Assembly (NCBI GenBank): GCA_013214885.1
Contig: JABSRS010000022.1
Span: forward strand, 1 to 18,186
Origin: Gammaproteobacteria bacterium
GTDB taxonomy: Bacteria; Pseudomonadota; Gammaproteobacteria; Enterobacterales; Psychrobiaceae
Direction: 5' to 3'
DNA length: 18,186 bases
Part shown: in pieces, positions 9,130 to 16,391 of the stretch
Position numbering within the stretch: position 1 is the stretch's first letter
Layout of the letters: the number at the start of each line of letters is the position of its first letter
Position numbers and translations under genes: made by a program
Notes under the pieces: model-generated
The model's input: only the letters and a program-made list of their open reading frames with translations
What the model was told of the DNA's origin: nothing
Database searches by the model: none

Positions 9130-9158
9130 TTGTTAATATATGGCCTGTAAATTAAATT
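9130..9158 (+). promoter_or_regulatory. Candidate promoter of the LysR gene
   Basis: TTGTTA (9130-9135) and TAAATT (9153-9158) are spaced by 17 bases and end 24 bases before the LysR start codon. The match to -35/-10 is fair at four of six bases in the -10. It lies back to back with the lldP promoter, the usual arrangement for an autoregulated LysR gene. Confidence 0.4.
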
Positions 9159-9182
9159 ATTATTTCCAAAAACGGTGTAATC

Positions 9183-10085
9183 ATGTCAAATGCCAATGAA
9201 CTAGCATTGTTCGCCTTAGTCGTAGAGGCGGGCTCTTTTAACAAAGCAGCGCAGGTTGCGGGGTTGTCGACCCCAGCAGTTAGTAAGAAAATTACCAAAT
9301 TAGAGAATGAGTTAGGTGTGCAATTACTTTATCGCACTACTCGGAGTTTAAATTTAACTGAAGCTGGAAAAATCCTTTTTCAGCATGCAAAGAGTATCCA
9401 TCGCCAGGTGACTGATGCGGTTAGTGCCGTCAGTAATTTTAGTCAAGGTTTGAGCGGGATCATAAAAATGACGGTGCCAACGGTCTCCGGCGAGCTACTT
9501 TTAGCCGAAGTAGTTGCCCAATTTTGCCAAAAGCATCCTAACTTAACCATCGATATGCGATTAGAGAATGAGTTTAGTGATTTGGTTAAAGAGGGGCTTG
9601 ATTTAGCCATCCGCACTGGGGTACTTAAAGATTCCAGCTTAATCGCCAAACCACTGATTGAATCAAATTGGATTGTTTGCTGTGCGCCTGAATATGCAAG
9701 TAAGCACGGCCAGCCGACAGAGCCAGAGCAGTTAACGGCGCATAATTGCCTTGCTTATACTTATCAGAGTAAGGGGGCATTGGATTGGCGATTTACCAAA
9801 GACAAACAAGAGCAAATAATTAGAATATCGGGAAATTTTGCGACTAATAATGCTCAAGCCTTGCGCAAAGCAGCGTTAGCAGGCTGTGGGATTGTTTATG
9901 TACCACGTTGTAGCGTCTATGAAGATATCCAGCGAGGAGACTTGATCGAGTTATTACCGGATTATCGACCTCGGTCATTAGGGATTTATGCTGTTTATCC
10001 TTATACTCGCCATCAACCTGAAAAAATCAGATTGCTGATCGAGCATATTGGTCAAGCTTATCAGGCAAGAGCAGAATATTTCTAA
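9183..10085 (+). CDS. LysR-family transcriptional regulator, likely of the lactate operon
   Basis: This 300-residue protein has the standard LysR plan. An N-terminal winged helix-turn-helix covers about residues 3-62 (GSFNKAAQVAGLSTPAVSKK, then LENELGVQLLYRTTR). A linker helix follows, then a periplasmic-binding-like effector domain from about 90 to 293. It is transcribed away from lldP across a short shared region, the classic arrangement of a LysR activator and its target, so lactate or a related hydroxyacid is the likely effector. Shewanella lactate genes are known to be controlled by a LysR-type protein (LlpR); whether this is its orthologue cannot be decided here. The ribosome site is weak. 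Two further genes follow after 9 and 12 bases, so it probably heads a three-gene operon. Confidence 0.9.
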   Translation: MSNANELALFALVVEAGSFNKAAQVAGLSTPAVSKKITKLENELGVQLLYRTTRSLNLTEAGKILFQHAKSIHRQVTDAVSAVSNFSQGLSGIIKMTVPTVSGELLLAEVVAQFCQKHPNLTIDMRLENEFSDLVKEGLDLAIRTGVLKDSSLIAKPLIESNWIVCCAPEYASKHGQPTEPEQLTAHNCLAYTYQSKGALDWRFTKDKQEQIIRISGNFATNNAQALRKAALAGCGIVYVPRCSVYEDIQRGDLIELLPDYRPRSLGIYAVYPYTRHQPEKIRLLIEHIGQAYQARAEYF

Positions 10086-10094
10086 GGATAAAGA

Positions 10095-10511
10095 ATGAGT
10101 TACTTTGAGTTGTTTCCCTATGTTGCATTAGCTTGGGGAATTTGGGGTTTAGTGGTAAGTTTTAAAGGTGAGTCATCACATCCTTTTAAATACAATCTAT
10201 TAAGTAAACTGTGGCCAATTGTTGGCTGGATGTATATGGTTGCTTGCGTGCCAGTGTTTAGAGATGGCCAATATATTGACCAAACAATGACCTTGTTCTT
10301 TTCGATCATTGCGATGTTACTTTCGCTGGAGATTTGGACTATATTGTTGGGTACATTAATGGCGGTGGCATTGGCCAAAAAAACTCATGACCCACAATTT
10401 ACCTCACTATTTCTTAGCTGGCATCAGCCGCTGAGGAACGTTCTGAAACCAATGTTGCTATTGGTTAGCGTGGCGCACATTATTAATACGCTATATTTTT
10501 TAATTAAATAA
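10095..10511 (+). CDS. Unknown small inner-membrane protein with four helices
   Basis: I do not recognise this 138-residue protein. It has four hydrophobic segments at about residues 6-24, 38-55, 66-93 and 117-136, joined by short polar loops, so it is an integral inner-membrane protein. It has no cleavable signal peptide, and I see no catalytic or metal-binding motif. The aromatic-rich first helix (ALAWGIWGLVVSF) and the third, longer helix are its most distinct parts. It starts nine bases after the LysR stop with an AAGGAT ribosome site and ends 12 bases before the lipoprotein gene, so all three are probably one transcript. A link in function with the HExxH lipoprotein is possible but untested. 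Confidence 0.8.
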   Translation: MSYFELFPYVALAWGIWGLVVSFKGESSHPFKYNLLSKLWPIVGWMYMVACVPVFRDGQYIDQTMTLFFSIIAMLLSLEIWTILLGTLMAVALAKKTHDPQFTSLFLSWHQPLRNVLKPMLLLVSVAHIINTLYFLIK

Positions 10512-10523
10512 AAAGGATTTAAC

Positions 10524-12443
10524 ATGAACAATTGCTATAAGGTCGGCGCATTAACGTGTTTGCTTAGTCTGTTGGTCGGCTGTGGTGGTTCGTCATCAAA
10601 GTCGCAGCCTGGCAGTTCTTCATCCTCAGTATTAAAAATTTCGGGAGACTTGGCGCCTTCTGTTAATCAGTCAGTGGCACTAATTGCGACGCTCGAACAT
10701 GATATGAGCGAGCTGGCGAGTATCAAATGGACTCAAAGCTCAGGGGCTAGTGTCGATTTAAGCTCTGCTCATACCGCAGTATTTGCCTTTGATCTTGTGG
10801 TGGCAGGTGATTACAGCTTTAGCGTTGATTACACCACTAAAGCAGGAACAAGATACAATGAGACGATAGACTTTACGACTCAATCGCAGCTAAACCAACT
10901 TCGGGTTCGTCGCGATCATAGCGTCCGAGAGGGCAATAAAGTATCGTTTAAGTTAAGTGCGCCAACGGATGAAAGCGGCAATGTTGTAGCCGGCGAGTAT
11001 GGGAAAATGACTTGGCAGCAAACCGCTGGGCCAACAGTTACTTTTAACAGCCTAAACACCAATTTAATGACTCAACTATTCACTGCGCCAAAAGTCACGG
11101 GCGACACGATTCTAACGTTCACTGTTTCAGCGACCCACCCTAATGGTGAGGTATTTACTGATCAGGTGCACCTGTTAGTGCAAGATACCGTGGCCGTTGA
11201 AGATAGCTTATTTGAAAAGTACCAAGATATCATTACCGCCAAAGTTTGGCCGTATAACCCAAATTCAAAATATGCTAATGCCATCGTTGACTGTGTTTAC
11301 AGCAACTCGTTCACCTTTGCTAATCGCTGCGCCACCGCTAAATTACCGTTAATTGGTCAACAAACATTAACGCCAACCATTGACGATGTCATGGATCGCG
11401 TCGTGGTATCGCATCCTTGGATGGGCGATAACTTTAAACAATTTTTGCTTAATGAAGATATGTCAGGGGACTTTTTATTATTGCTGCGTTCGGTCAATGC
11501 CATTGTATTGTCATATGATATTCGACCATCATTTTATTGGTCAGCCACCGGGGCTATTTATCTTGATCCTGACAATCTATGGCTAACGCCAGCGCAGCGT
11601 GATGTGATAGATGTTGCCCCTGACTATCGCAGCGCATTTGGCCTTGATTTGCAATATCTAATGCGATGGCGCTATGTTAAGCATACTGAATATGCCAGTA
11701 GTTTCTATGCGCCTGATTTAAGGATTGATCGCACAACCAGCGACTTAATTCCTGAGCTTGGTTCGTTGCTTTATCATGAACTTGCTCATTCTAATGATGC
11801 ATTTCCGTCAAATACCTTTAATGATATAAGTACCTTGAGTCTATATGATGAGTACGCAAAGCGTAGCGCAGCTAAAGCGACAGTGTCAGAGCGGTTACTA
11901 GCAAATCTACCAAAAAACAGTGCGGAAATGGCGGCACTGGCGTTAGTTAATTTCCATGGTGATGCCGCCAATCAAACTCAAAAAAATTATAGCCCCGGGG
12001 ATATTACGAGTTTTTTCAGTAACGATGTTGCGGCAATGGAATATGGTTATAGTAGTATTCGTGAAGATACCGCGACCTTGTTTGACGCCACAATGATGAG
12101 TGTACGTTTCGGTATTCAGCGCGATGTGGCTGTTACTGATAGCCCAGAAAATGCAACATCTGAAACTATCATTGTCGACTGGGGGCAGCGCGGACGAGTC
12201 AATGCTCCTGGCGTTGCTGTTAGAACAAGGTTTGTATTGAATAACTTGACCCCAGACTTTAATAGTGCCGAGATTATGGCATTGTTACCAGCGACTCAAA
12301 TGTTGCCACCGGGATTTAACTGGAAGCAGGTGTTAAATCCTGATAACCCAACGGCTAGTGTAAAATCATCTATTGGCACTAAAATACCGCAACGGATGGT
12401 TACTAGGCCACTGGCATTGGATCTTAAGGTAAACCATCGATAA
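10524..12443 (+). CDS. Outer-membrane-type lipoprotein with PKD-like domains and HExxH metallopeptidase motif
   Basis: This is a 639-residue secreted lipoprotein. Residues 1-20 form a lipoprotein signal ending in the lipobox LVGC (Cys20). A Gly, not Asp, follows, which favours sorting to the outer membrane. A Ser-rich linker leads to two Ig/PKD-like beta domains (about 36-120 and 125-222). The C-terminal half (about 230-600) contains HELAH at 418-422 and, 92 residues later, REDTATLFDA with Glu514. HExxH plus a downstream E-D-x-A segment is the zinc-ligand pattern of gluzincin metallopeptidases. Cys257 and Cys269 could form a disulfide. I know no named family for it, so peptidase activity is inferred from motifs only. 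It has an AAGGA ribosome site, sits 12 bases after the membrane-protein gene, and is followed by a strong terminator. Confidence 0.85.
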   Translation: MNNCYKVGALTCLLSLLVGCGGSSSKSQPGSSSSSVLKISGDLAPSVNQSVALIATLEHDMSELASIKWTQSSGASVDLSSAHTAVFAFDLVVAGDYSFSVDYTTKAGTRYNETIDFTTQSQLNQLRVRRDHSVREGNKVSFKLSAPTDESGNVVAGEYGKMTWQQTAGPTVTFNSLNTNLMTQLFTAPKVTGDTILTFTVSATHPNGEVFTDQVHLLVQDTVAVEDSLFEKYQDIITAKVWPYNPNSKYANAIVDCVYSNSFTFANRCATAKLPLIGQQTLTPTIDDVMDRVVVSHPWMGDNFKQFLLNEDMSGDFLLLLRSVNAIVLSYDIRPSFYWSATGAIYLDPDNLWLTPAQRDVIDVAPDYRSAFGLDLQYLMRWRYVKHTEYASSFYAPDLRIDRTTSDLIPELGSLLYHELAHSNDAFPSNTFNDISTLSLYDEYAKRSAAKATVSERLLANLPKNSAEMAALALVNFHGDAANQTQKNYSPGDITSFFSNDVAAMEYGYSSIREDTATLFDATMMSVRFGIQRDVAVTDSPENATSETIIVDWGQRGRVNAPGVAVRTRFVLNNLTPDFNSAEIMALLPATQMLPPGFNWKQVLNPDNPTASVKSSIGTKIPQRMVTRPLALDLKVNHR

Positions 12444-12489
12444 GTGTCATTGTGTCTTTGGGAATAAGCTAGCATTAAGTGTAGTAAGC

Positions 12490-12540
12490 AAACGCAGCAA
12501 AGTTGGTTATTATAGAATGACGAACTTTGCTGCGTTTTAT
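12490..12540 (+). terminator. Intrinsic terminator after the lipoprotein gene
   Basis: AACGCAGCAAAGTT (12491-12504) and AACTTTGCTGCGTT (12523-12536) form a perfect 14-base stem, 15 with the flanking A-T pair, around an 18-base loop. TTTAT follows. This closes the LysR-membrane protein-lipoprotein transcript, 47 bases past the stop codon. Confidence 0.85.
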
Positions 12541-12615
12541 ATTTGACTCGAATGTTGAATCAGCAGTCTTTTACAATATTGGCGATGATTTTTTGAAGCG
12601 TATAAGGACAGAATA

Positions 12616-13500
12616 ATGATAAAAAAGTTGGCCATTGTTGGCGGGACCCATGGCAATGAATTTACAGGGATATATTTGCTCAAGAAATGGCAGGCAACTC
12701 CAGAATTAATTGAACGAAGCAGTTTTAGCGCTGAAACATTGTTTGCTAATCCAGCGGCTTATCAACAAAATAAACGTTATGTTGATAATGATCTCAATCG
12801 TCGTTTCCATCGCGATGAATTAGAGAATCCATCTTTAACCAGTGTTGAAGAATTATTGGCTCGACAAATTAACCACCAGCTTGGGCCAAAAGGCGATGCC
12901 AGGATTGATTTTATTATTGATATGCATACCACGACATCAAACATGGGACCGACACTGTTATTAACGGCGCAGGGTAAGTTTTATAACCAACTTGCAGCAT
13001 TCGTTCAAATGTATATGCCTGAAGTGGTGATTTCATGCGATGAAGATCATAAGACTAATGACCAACAGCATTTCTTATCAAGTATTGCAGCTAAAAGTGT
13101 GATGATTGAAGTTGGGCCAGTGCCACAATCGGTACTCCGACATGATGTGTTTGAACAAACTGAGCGGATGGCATCGTTAATTCTTGATTTTATTGAGTTA
13201 GATAATACCGATCAACTCCCTGAGTTACCGCAAACGATTGATGCGTTTAGATATATTGAATGTATATCGCTACCTTTGGATTCCGAGGGGCAACGGACGG
13301 CAATGATTCATCGTGATATCCAAGATCAAGATTTTGTTGCGATTGAGCCAGGGCAGCCAATTTTTGTCACTTTTGCTGGCGAAGAAATTTGTTATCAAGG
13401 AGCGAGCACGGTCTACGGGTCATTTATTAATGAGGCAGCATATTATGATAATAATATTGCGATGTCGTTATTGGAAAAAGTCACCCTGGACTGCTACTAG
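12616..13500 (+). CDS. Aspartoacylase (N-acyl-aspartate amidohydrolase)
   Basis: This 294-residue zinc hydrolase of the AstE/AspA family cleaves N-acetyl-L-aspartate, or other N-acyl amino acids, to the free amino acid and the carboxylate. The zinc ligands are visible as His12 and Glu15 in GGTHGNEFTG and His104 in IDMHTTT. The catalytic Glu is Glu165 (MIEVGP), the substrate-binding pair is Asn61-Arg62 (NDLNRR), and the C-terminal INEAAYY (271-277) supplies the tyrosine seen in mammalian aspartoacylase. Full length for the family; it matches aspartoacylase better than succinylglutamate desuccinylase (AstE), and no ast operon is present. ATG 12616 has AAGGAC upstream. It stands alone between the terminator and tcdA. 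Acyl-substrate range cannot be judged from sequence. Confidence 0.88.
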   Translation: MIKKLAIVGGTHGNEFTGIYLLKKWQATPELIERSSFSAETLFANPAAYQQNKRYVDNDLNRRFHRDELENPSLTSVEELLARQINHQLGPKGDARIDFIIDMHTTTSNMGPTLLLTAQGKFYNQLAAFVQMYMPEVVISCDEDHKTNDQQHFLSSIAAKSVMIEVGPVPQSVLRHDVFEQTERMASLILDFIELDNTDQLPELPQTIDAFRYIECISLPLDSEGQRTAMIHRDIQDQDFVAIEPGQPIFVTFAGEEICYQGASTVYGSFINEAAYYDNNIAMSLLEKVTLDCY

Positions 13501-13601
13501 TAGCACGGGGTTAGCTCTAACTATCGTCAGGTGGTACTGGTGTTATGTGAGTAAAACAAGGATAATCGCGGCTTAATTTTTTATGTTGGTGGTAAATAGT
13601 A

Positions 13602-14384
13602 ATGTCTGAGCAGCTAGACCTTCGTTTTGGTGGAACCAAAAGACTTTACGGTGAACAGGCCGTTGCAAAATTATTGCAATCACATGTTTGTGTTATTGGT
13701 ATTGGTGGCGTTGGTTCTTGGGCAGCTGAAGCTTTAGCGCGCAGTGCGATTGGTGAAATAACCCTAATCGATTTAGATGACATTTGCGTAACTAACACCA
13801 ACCGTCAAATCCACGCGACAGTTGATACCATTGGACAGTCTAAAGTTGAAGTCATGGCCCAGCGGATTAAAGCGATTAATCCTGACTGTAAGGTCAACGA
13901 AATTGAAGATTTTATCGAGCCAGATAACCTTGCTGAGTTAATCACCAAAGACTTTGATTACGTCATAGATGCCATCGATAGTATTAAAGCAAAAGTTGCG
14001 TTATTGGTATATTGTAAGCGTAATAAAATTAAAATTATTACGGTCGGTGGTGCTGGCGGCCAACAAGATCCGACCCAGATCCAAGTGGTTGATTTAGCCA
14101 AAACGGTTCAAGATCCATTAGCGGCCAAGGTCCGTAATGAATTGCGTCGCCACCACAACTTTACTAAAAATCCCAAGCGTCGTTTTCAAATAGACTGTGT
14201 CTTTTCAACCGAGCAATTAGTTTACCCGACTGCTGCTGGAGAAGTGTGCCATCAAAAGCCTCAAACCGATGGTCCAATGAAAATGGACTGCTCTTCGGGC
14301 TTTGGCGCAACAACTGTTGTTACTGCGACCTTTGGCCTTGTCGCTGTAGCGCGAGTCATTAGTAAACTAACTCGGGTTATCTAA
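13602..14384 (+). CDS. tcdA: tRNA threonylcarbamoyladenosine dehydratase TcdA (CsdL)
   Basis: This 260-residue E1-like enzyme uses ATP to cyclise t6A at position 37 of tRNAs to ct6A. The Rossmann nucleotide motif GIGGVG is at 33-38, followed by LIDLDD (55-60) and VTNTNRQ (63-69), all typical of the ThiF/MoeB/E1 fold. The RRFQIDCVFSTEQ region and the C-terminal CSSGFGATTVVTATFGLVA segment are characteristic of YgdL/TcdA. Length is normal for the family. The ribosome site is weak. It is convergent with csdE at a gap of 12 bases. In E. coli, TcdA works with the CsdA-CsdE sulfur-transfer pair, so the location next to csdE fits. Confidence 0.95.
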   Translation: MSEQLDLRFGGTKRLYGEQAVAKLLQSHVCVIGIGGVGSWAAEALARSAIGEITLIDLDDICVTNTNRQIHATVDTIGQSKVEVMAQRIKAINPDCKVNEIEDFIEPDNLAELITKDFDYVIDAIDSIKAKVALLVYCKRNKIKIITVGGAGGQQDPTQIQVVDLAKTVQDPLAAKVRNELRRHHNFTKNPKRRFQIDCVFSTEQLVYPTAAGEVCHQKPQTDGPMKMDCSSGFGATTVVTATFGLVAVARVISKLTRVI

Positions 14385-14396
14385 CGGGGAGCAGCG

Positions 14397-14810
14397 CTAA
14401 CTAGGACTCATTGCTGGCAGTTCTTTAATCGCCGTAATAATTGCTCTGATCCCATTGCCGCGTGAAGGGCTTAAATGAGTGAGTAAGCCAAGGCGTTCAA
14501 AGAAATCGACGCAGTCAAAAGCTTGCACTTGTTGGTGATTAAGAGATTGGTGGGCATTAATAATAATCGAGATTAAGCCTCTGATTATTTTTGAGTCTGA
14601 ATCTATTGCTAGTACGATTAGCCCCGTTGATTGATCGTACTGACCGTAGAACCACACCTTACTCTCGCATCCCGCGAGTAAAACATCATCAAGCTGTTTT
14701 TCGCTGTCGAGGCGTGGTTGAGCTTTACCAAGGCGTAAAATTGTTCGATAGCGATCTTCCCAGCTTTGGTGTTGCGTAAACAAATCAACGAGCTGTTGCT
14801 GATGTTGCAT
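14397..14810 (-). CDS. csdE: SufE-family sulfur acceptor CsdE
   Basis: This 137-residue cytosolic protein of the SufE/CsdE family takes persulfide sulfur from the cysteine desulfurase CsdA and passes it on. The acceptor cysteine is Cys48 in the loop LLAGCESKVWF, in the usual place. The later segments IRGLISIIINA and the FFERLGL...LSPSRGNGIRAII stretch match the family's second half. Its neighbour on the convergent strand is tcdA, the partner of the Csd system, which favours CsdE over SufE, and no suf operon is in view. It starts two bases after the DUF1244 stop codon, so the two are co-transcribed. The csdA gene is not in the window. Confidence 0.9.
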   Translation of the reverse strand: MQHQQQLVDLFTQHQSWEDRYRTILRLGKAQPRLDSEKQLDDVLLAGCESKVWFYGQYDQSTGLIVLAIDSDSKIIRGLISIIINAHQSLNHQQVQAFDCVDFFERLGLLTHLSPSRGNGIRAIITAIKELPAMSPS

Positions 14811-14812
14811 GG

Positions 14813-15112
14813 TTATTTATTCCGATTGGCAAAAGCCGCAAGTTGCTCAGGAGTCGCTGGCAACTGATGGTCAGATTTCCATTGTGAATAAGGCATGCCG
14901 TATACTCGCTCGCGAGCCTGTTCGTCAGAAACTTCAACGTTAAGGTCATCAGCCGCTTTCTTATACCATTTCCCTAAGCAATTGCGACAAAAGCCAGCAA
15001 GGATCATTAAATCGATATTCTGAGCATCTTTATTCTGATCAAGATGTTTAAGGAGTCGTCTAAATGTGGCTGCATCAAGTTGGTCTTGGGTCTGTTGATC
15101 TAAATTTGTCAT
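14813..15112 (-). CDS. DUF1244 family protein
   Basis: This is a small cytosolic protein of 99 residues with the DUF1244 pattern. A helical start (ATFRRLLKHLDQN) is followed by the conserved DLMILAGFCRNCLGKWY block, with a CxxC at Cys42/Cys45 that may bind metal or react as a thiol pair. It ends with ERVYGMPYSQWK. The function of the family is not known. I chose the ATG at 15112; a GTG three codons upstream (15121) is possible, but GGTGA sits five bases before the ATG. The stop lies two bases before csdE, giving a two-gene operon and a possible link to sulfur or tRNA chemistry, which is inference only. Confidence 0.88.
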   Translation of the reverse strand: MTNLDQQTQDQLDAATFRRLLKHLDQNKDAQNIDLMILAGFCRNCLGKWYKKAADDLNVEVSDEQARERVYGMPYSQWKSDHQLPATPEQLAAFANRNK

Positions 15113-15176
15113 TATAATCACCGAAAAAAAGAATCATGGTAACGTAAAATGTGATGATGATTAATAGTGTTCGCGG

Positions 15177-15785
15177 TTAATTTTGGCTTATTGAGGTAAT
15201 TAAATAATTAACTTCGGAAATTTCAATGTCTAAATTGGCGGCTAGGGTATTAATGATCACCCGATCGTCAAACTCGATCAGACAAGATTGACTTGCCAAT
15301 TGATAACTTGCCAATAAAATAATCTGTTTTGCTTGGTGGCTTAAATAAAGCTTGTTGTTTTTTAATAGCGGTAAGGTTGGTGATCCGCCTGACGAAATGG
15401 TTAATACTTCATTAGTGATCTCGGAATCTTGCAATGTGATGTGGGTGTGATCGAAGTAAATGTCGATTAAGCGTTGTCTACTGTGCTGAGTGTCACCGTA
15501 GCCGACGATTAAATAACTCAATGCCCGCAATAACACCGCTTTATCAACTGCAGTTTGAAATAAATCTGGAGTTTGAGTTATTAGCGGGTTAAAACACGAG
15601 TGACAGTTGGTGCAAATCAACGTATCTGTCTTTGGCGACAATTTGAATGTTTTAATAAAGAAAATTGAAAAATAGACTTGAATTTGTTGATGCAAATACG
15701 ATTGTTTACTTTGACATATTGGACAGTCAAAAGTACCAGACTCTTTTTCACCAGCTATTTCTTGTTCACCAAATAGTATCAACAT
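15177..15785 (-). CDS. Zinc-ribbon protein with degenerate TerB-like C-terminal domain
   Basis: This is a 202-residue protein of unknown function. Residues 1-65 resemble the short zinc-ribbon family in which a starting FG-x-Q/E strand leads to a CPxC knuckle (Cys21/Cys24), a hydrophobic YFSIFFIKTFKL strand, and a second knuckle (Cys58/Cys61, plus Cys64). The rest is mainly helical. Its last part, about 152-200 (AKQIILLASYQLAS, then DDRVIINTLAANLDI and EVNYLI), follows the helix pattern of TerB/DjlA-N domains but lacks the usual acidic D-G turn. No signal peptide or membrane segment is clear. It is transcribed away from glnK and ends 64 bases before the DUF1244 start. The real start may be the ATG at 15785; its ribosome site is weak. 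Confidence 0.75.
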   Translation of the reverse strand: MLILFGEQEIAGEKESGTFDCPICQSKQSYLHQQIQVYFSIFFIKTFKLSPKTDTLICTNCHSCFNPLITQTPDLFQTAVDKAVLLRALSYLIVGYGDTQHSRQRLIDIYFDHTHITLQDSEITNEVLTISSGGSPTLPLLKNNKLYLSHQAKQIILLASYQLASQSCLIEFDDRVIINTLAANLDIEISEVNYLITSISQN

Positions 15786-15859
15786 CGCACCAGACTTCCT
15801 GTCTTTAAATTAAGTTACCACCATAACAATGCTGCTAGTGATAATCAACATCGAACCAG

Positions 15860-15876
15860 TGCACTGTTTCGGTGCT
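15860..15876. promoter_or_regulatory. NtrC-binding-site-like palindrome (distal)
   Basis: TGCACTGTTTCGGTGCT keeps both conserved half-sites, TGCAC and GGTGC, with the six-base spacing of the NtrC enhancer consensus (TGCACC-N5-GGTGCA). It lies about 190 bases before glnK, and its centre is 60 bases from the next site. NtrC enhancers upstream of glnK-amtB are well established in enterobacteria. Confidence 0.6.
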
Positions 15877-15907
15877 GACCATATCCATTGCCCACAAATG
15901 GGGCGAA

Positions 15908-15923
15908 TGGCTTTATTTTTGCA
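15908..15923 (+). promoter_or_regulatory. Candidate sigma-54 promoter, copy 1
   Basis: TGGCTTTATTTTTGCA carries GG and GC at the exact -24/-12 spacing, with TGGC and TTGCA intact. By consensus it is the better of two candidates, but it overlaps the proximal NtrC-like site and would leave a leader of about 120 bases. Confidence 0.45.
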
Positions 15924-15936
15924 CCAACATTGAGCA
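15920..15936. promoter_or_regulatory. NtrC-binding-site-like palindrome (proximal)
   Basis: TGCACCAACATTGAGCA matches the NtrC consensus (TGCACCAAAATGGTGCA) at 14 of 17 positions. With the distal copy it would form the paired enhancer typical of NtrC targets, about 97 bases before the transcription start predicted from the second sigma-54 site. Confidence 0.65.
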
Positions 15937-15998
15937 CTCGGAGTGAGTTCTCAGCAAGGTTGTTATCTAATTCATTGTATTTTAGGGCTTTACTCTAG

Positions 15999-16014
15999 TG
16001 GTTTGATTCCTGCA
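15999..16014 (+). promoter_or_regulatory. Candidate sigma-54 promoter, copy 2
   Basis: TGGTTTGATTCCTGCA has GG (16000-16001) and GC (16012-16013) in exact -24/-12 register and predicts transcription from about 16025, 28 bases before glnK. Its position relative to both NtrC-like sites is the usual one, so I favour it on geometry even though its match to consensus is lower than that of copy 1. Confidence 0.55.
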
Positions 16015-16037
16015 TCGATTAAAGCAGTAGATATTAA

Positions 16038-16390
<353 letters not shown>

Positions 16391-16391
<1 letters not shown>

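Noticed and set aside
12543..12577. TTGACT and TACAAT before aspartoacylase as a sigma-70 promoter
   Set aside because: The elements are 23 bases apart, too far for a normal promoter.
15113..15121. GTG start three codons upstream for the DUF1244 gene
   Set aside because: The only ribosome-site-like sequence, GGTGA, lies at good spacing before the ATG at 15112.
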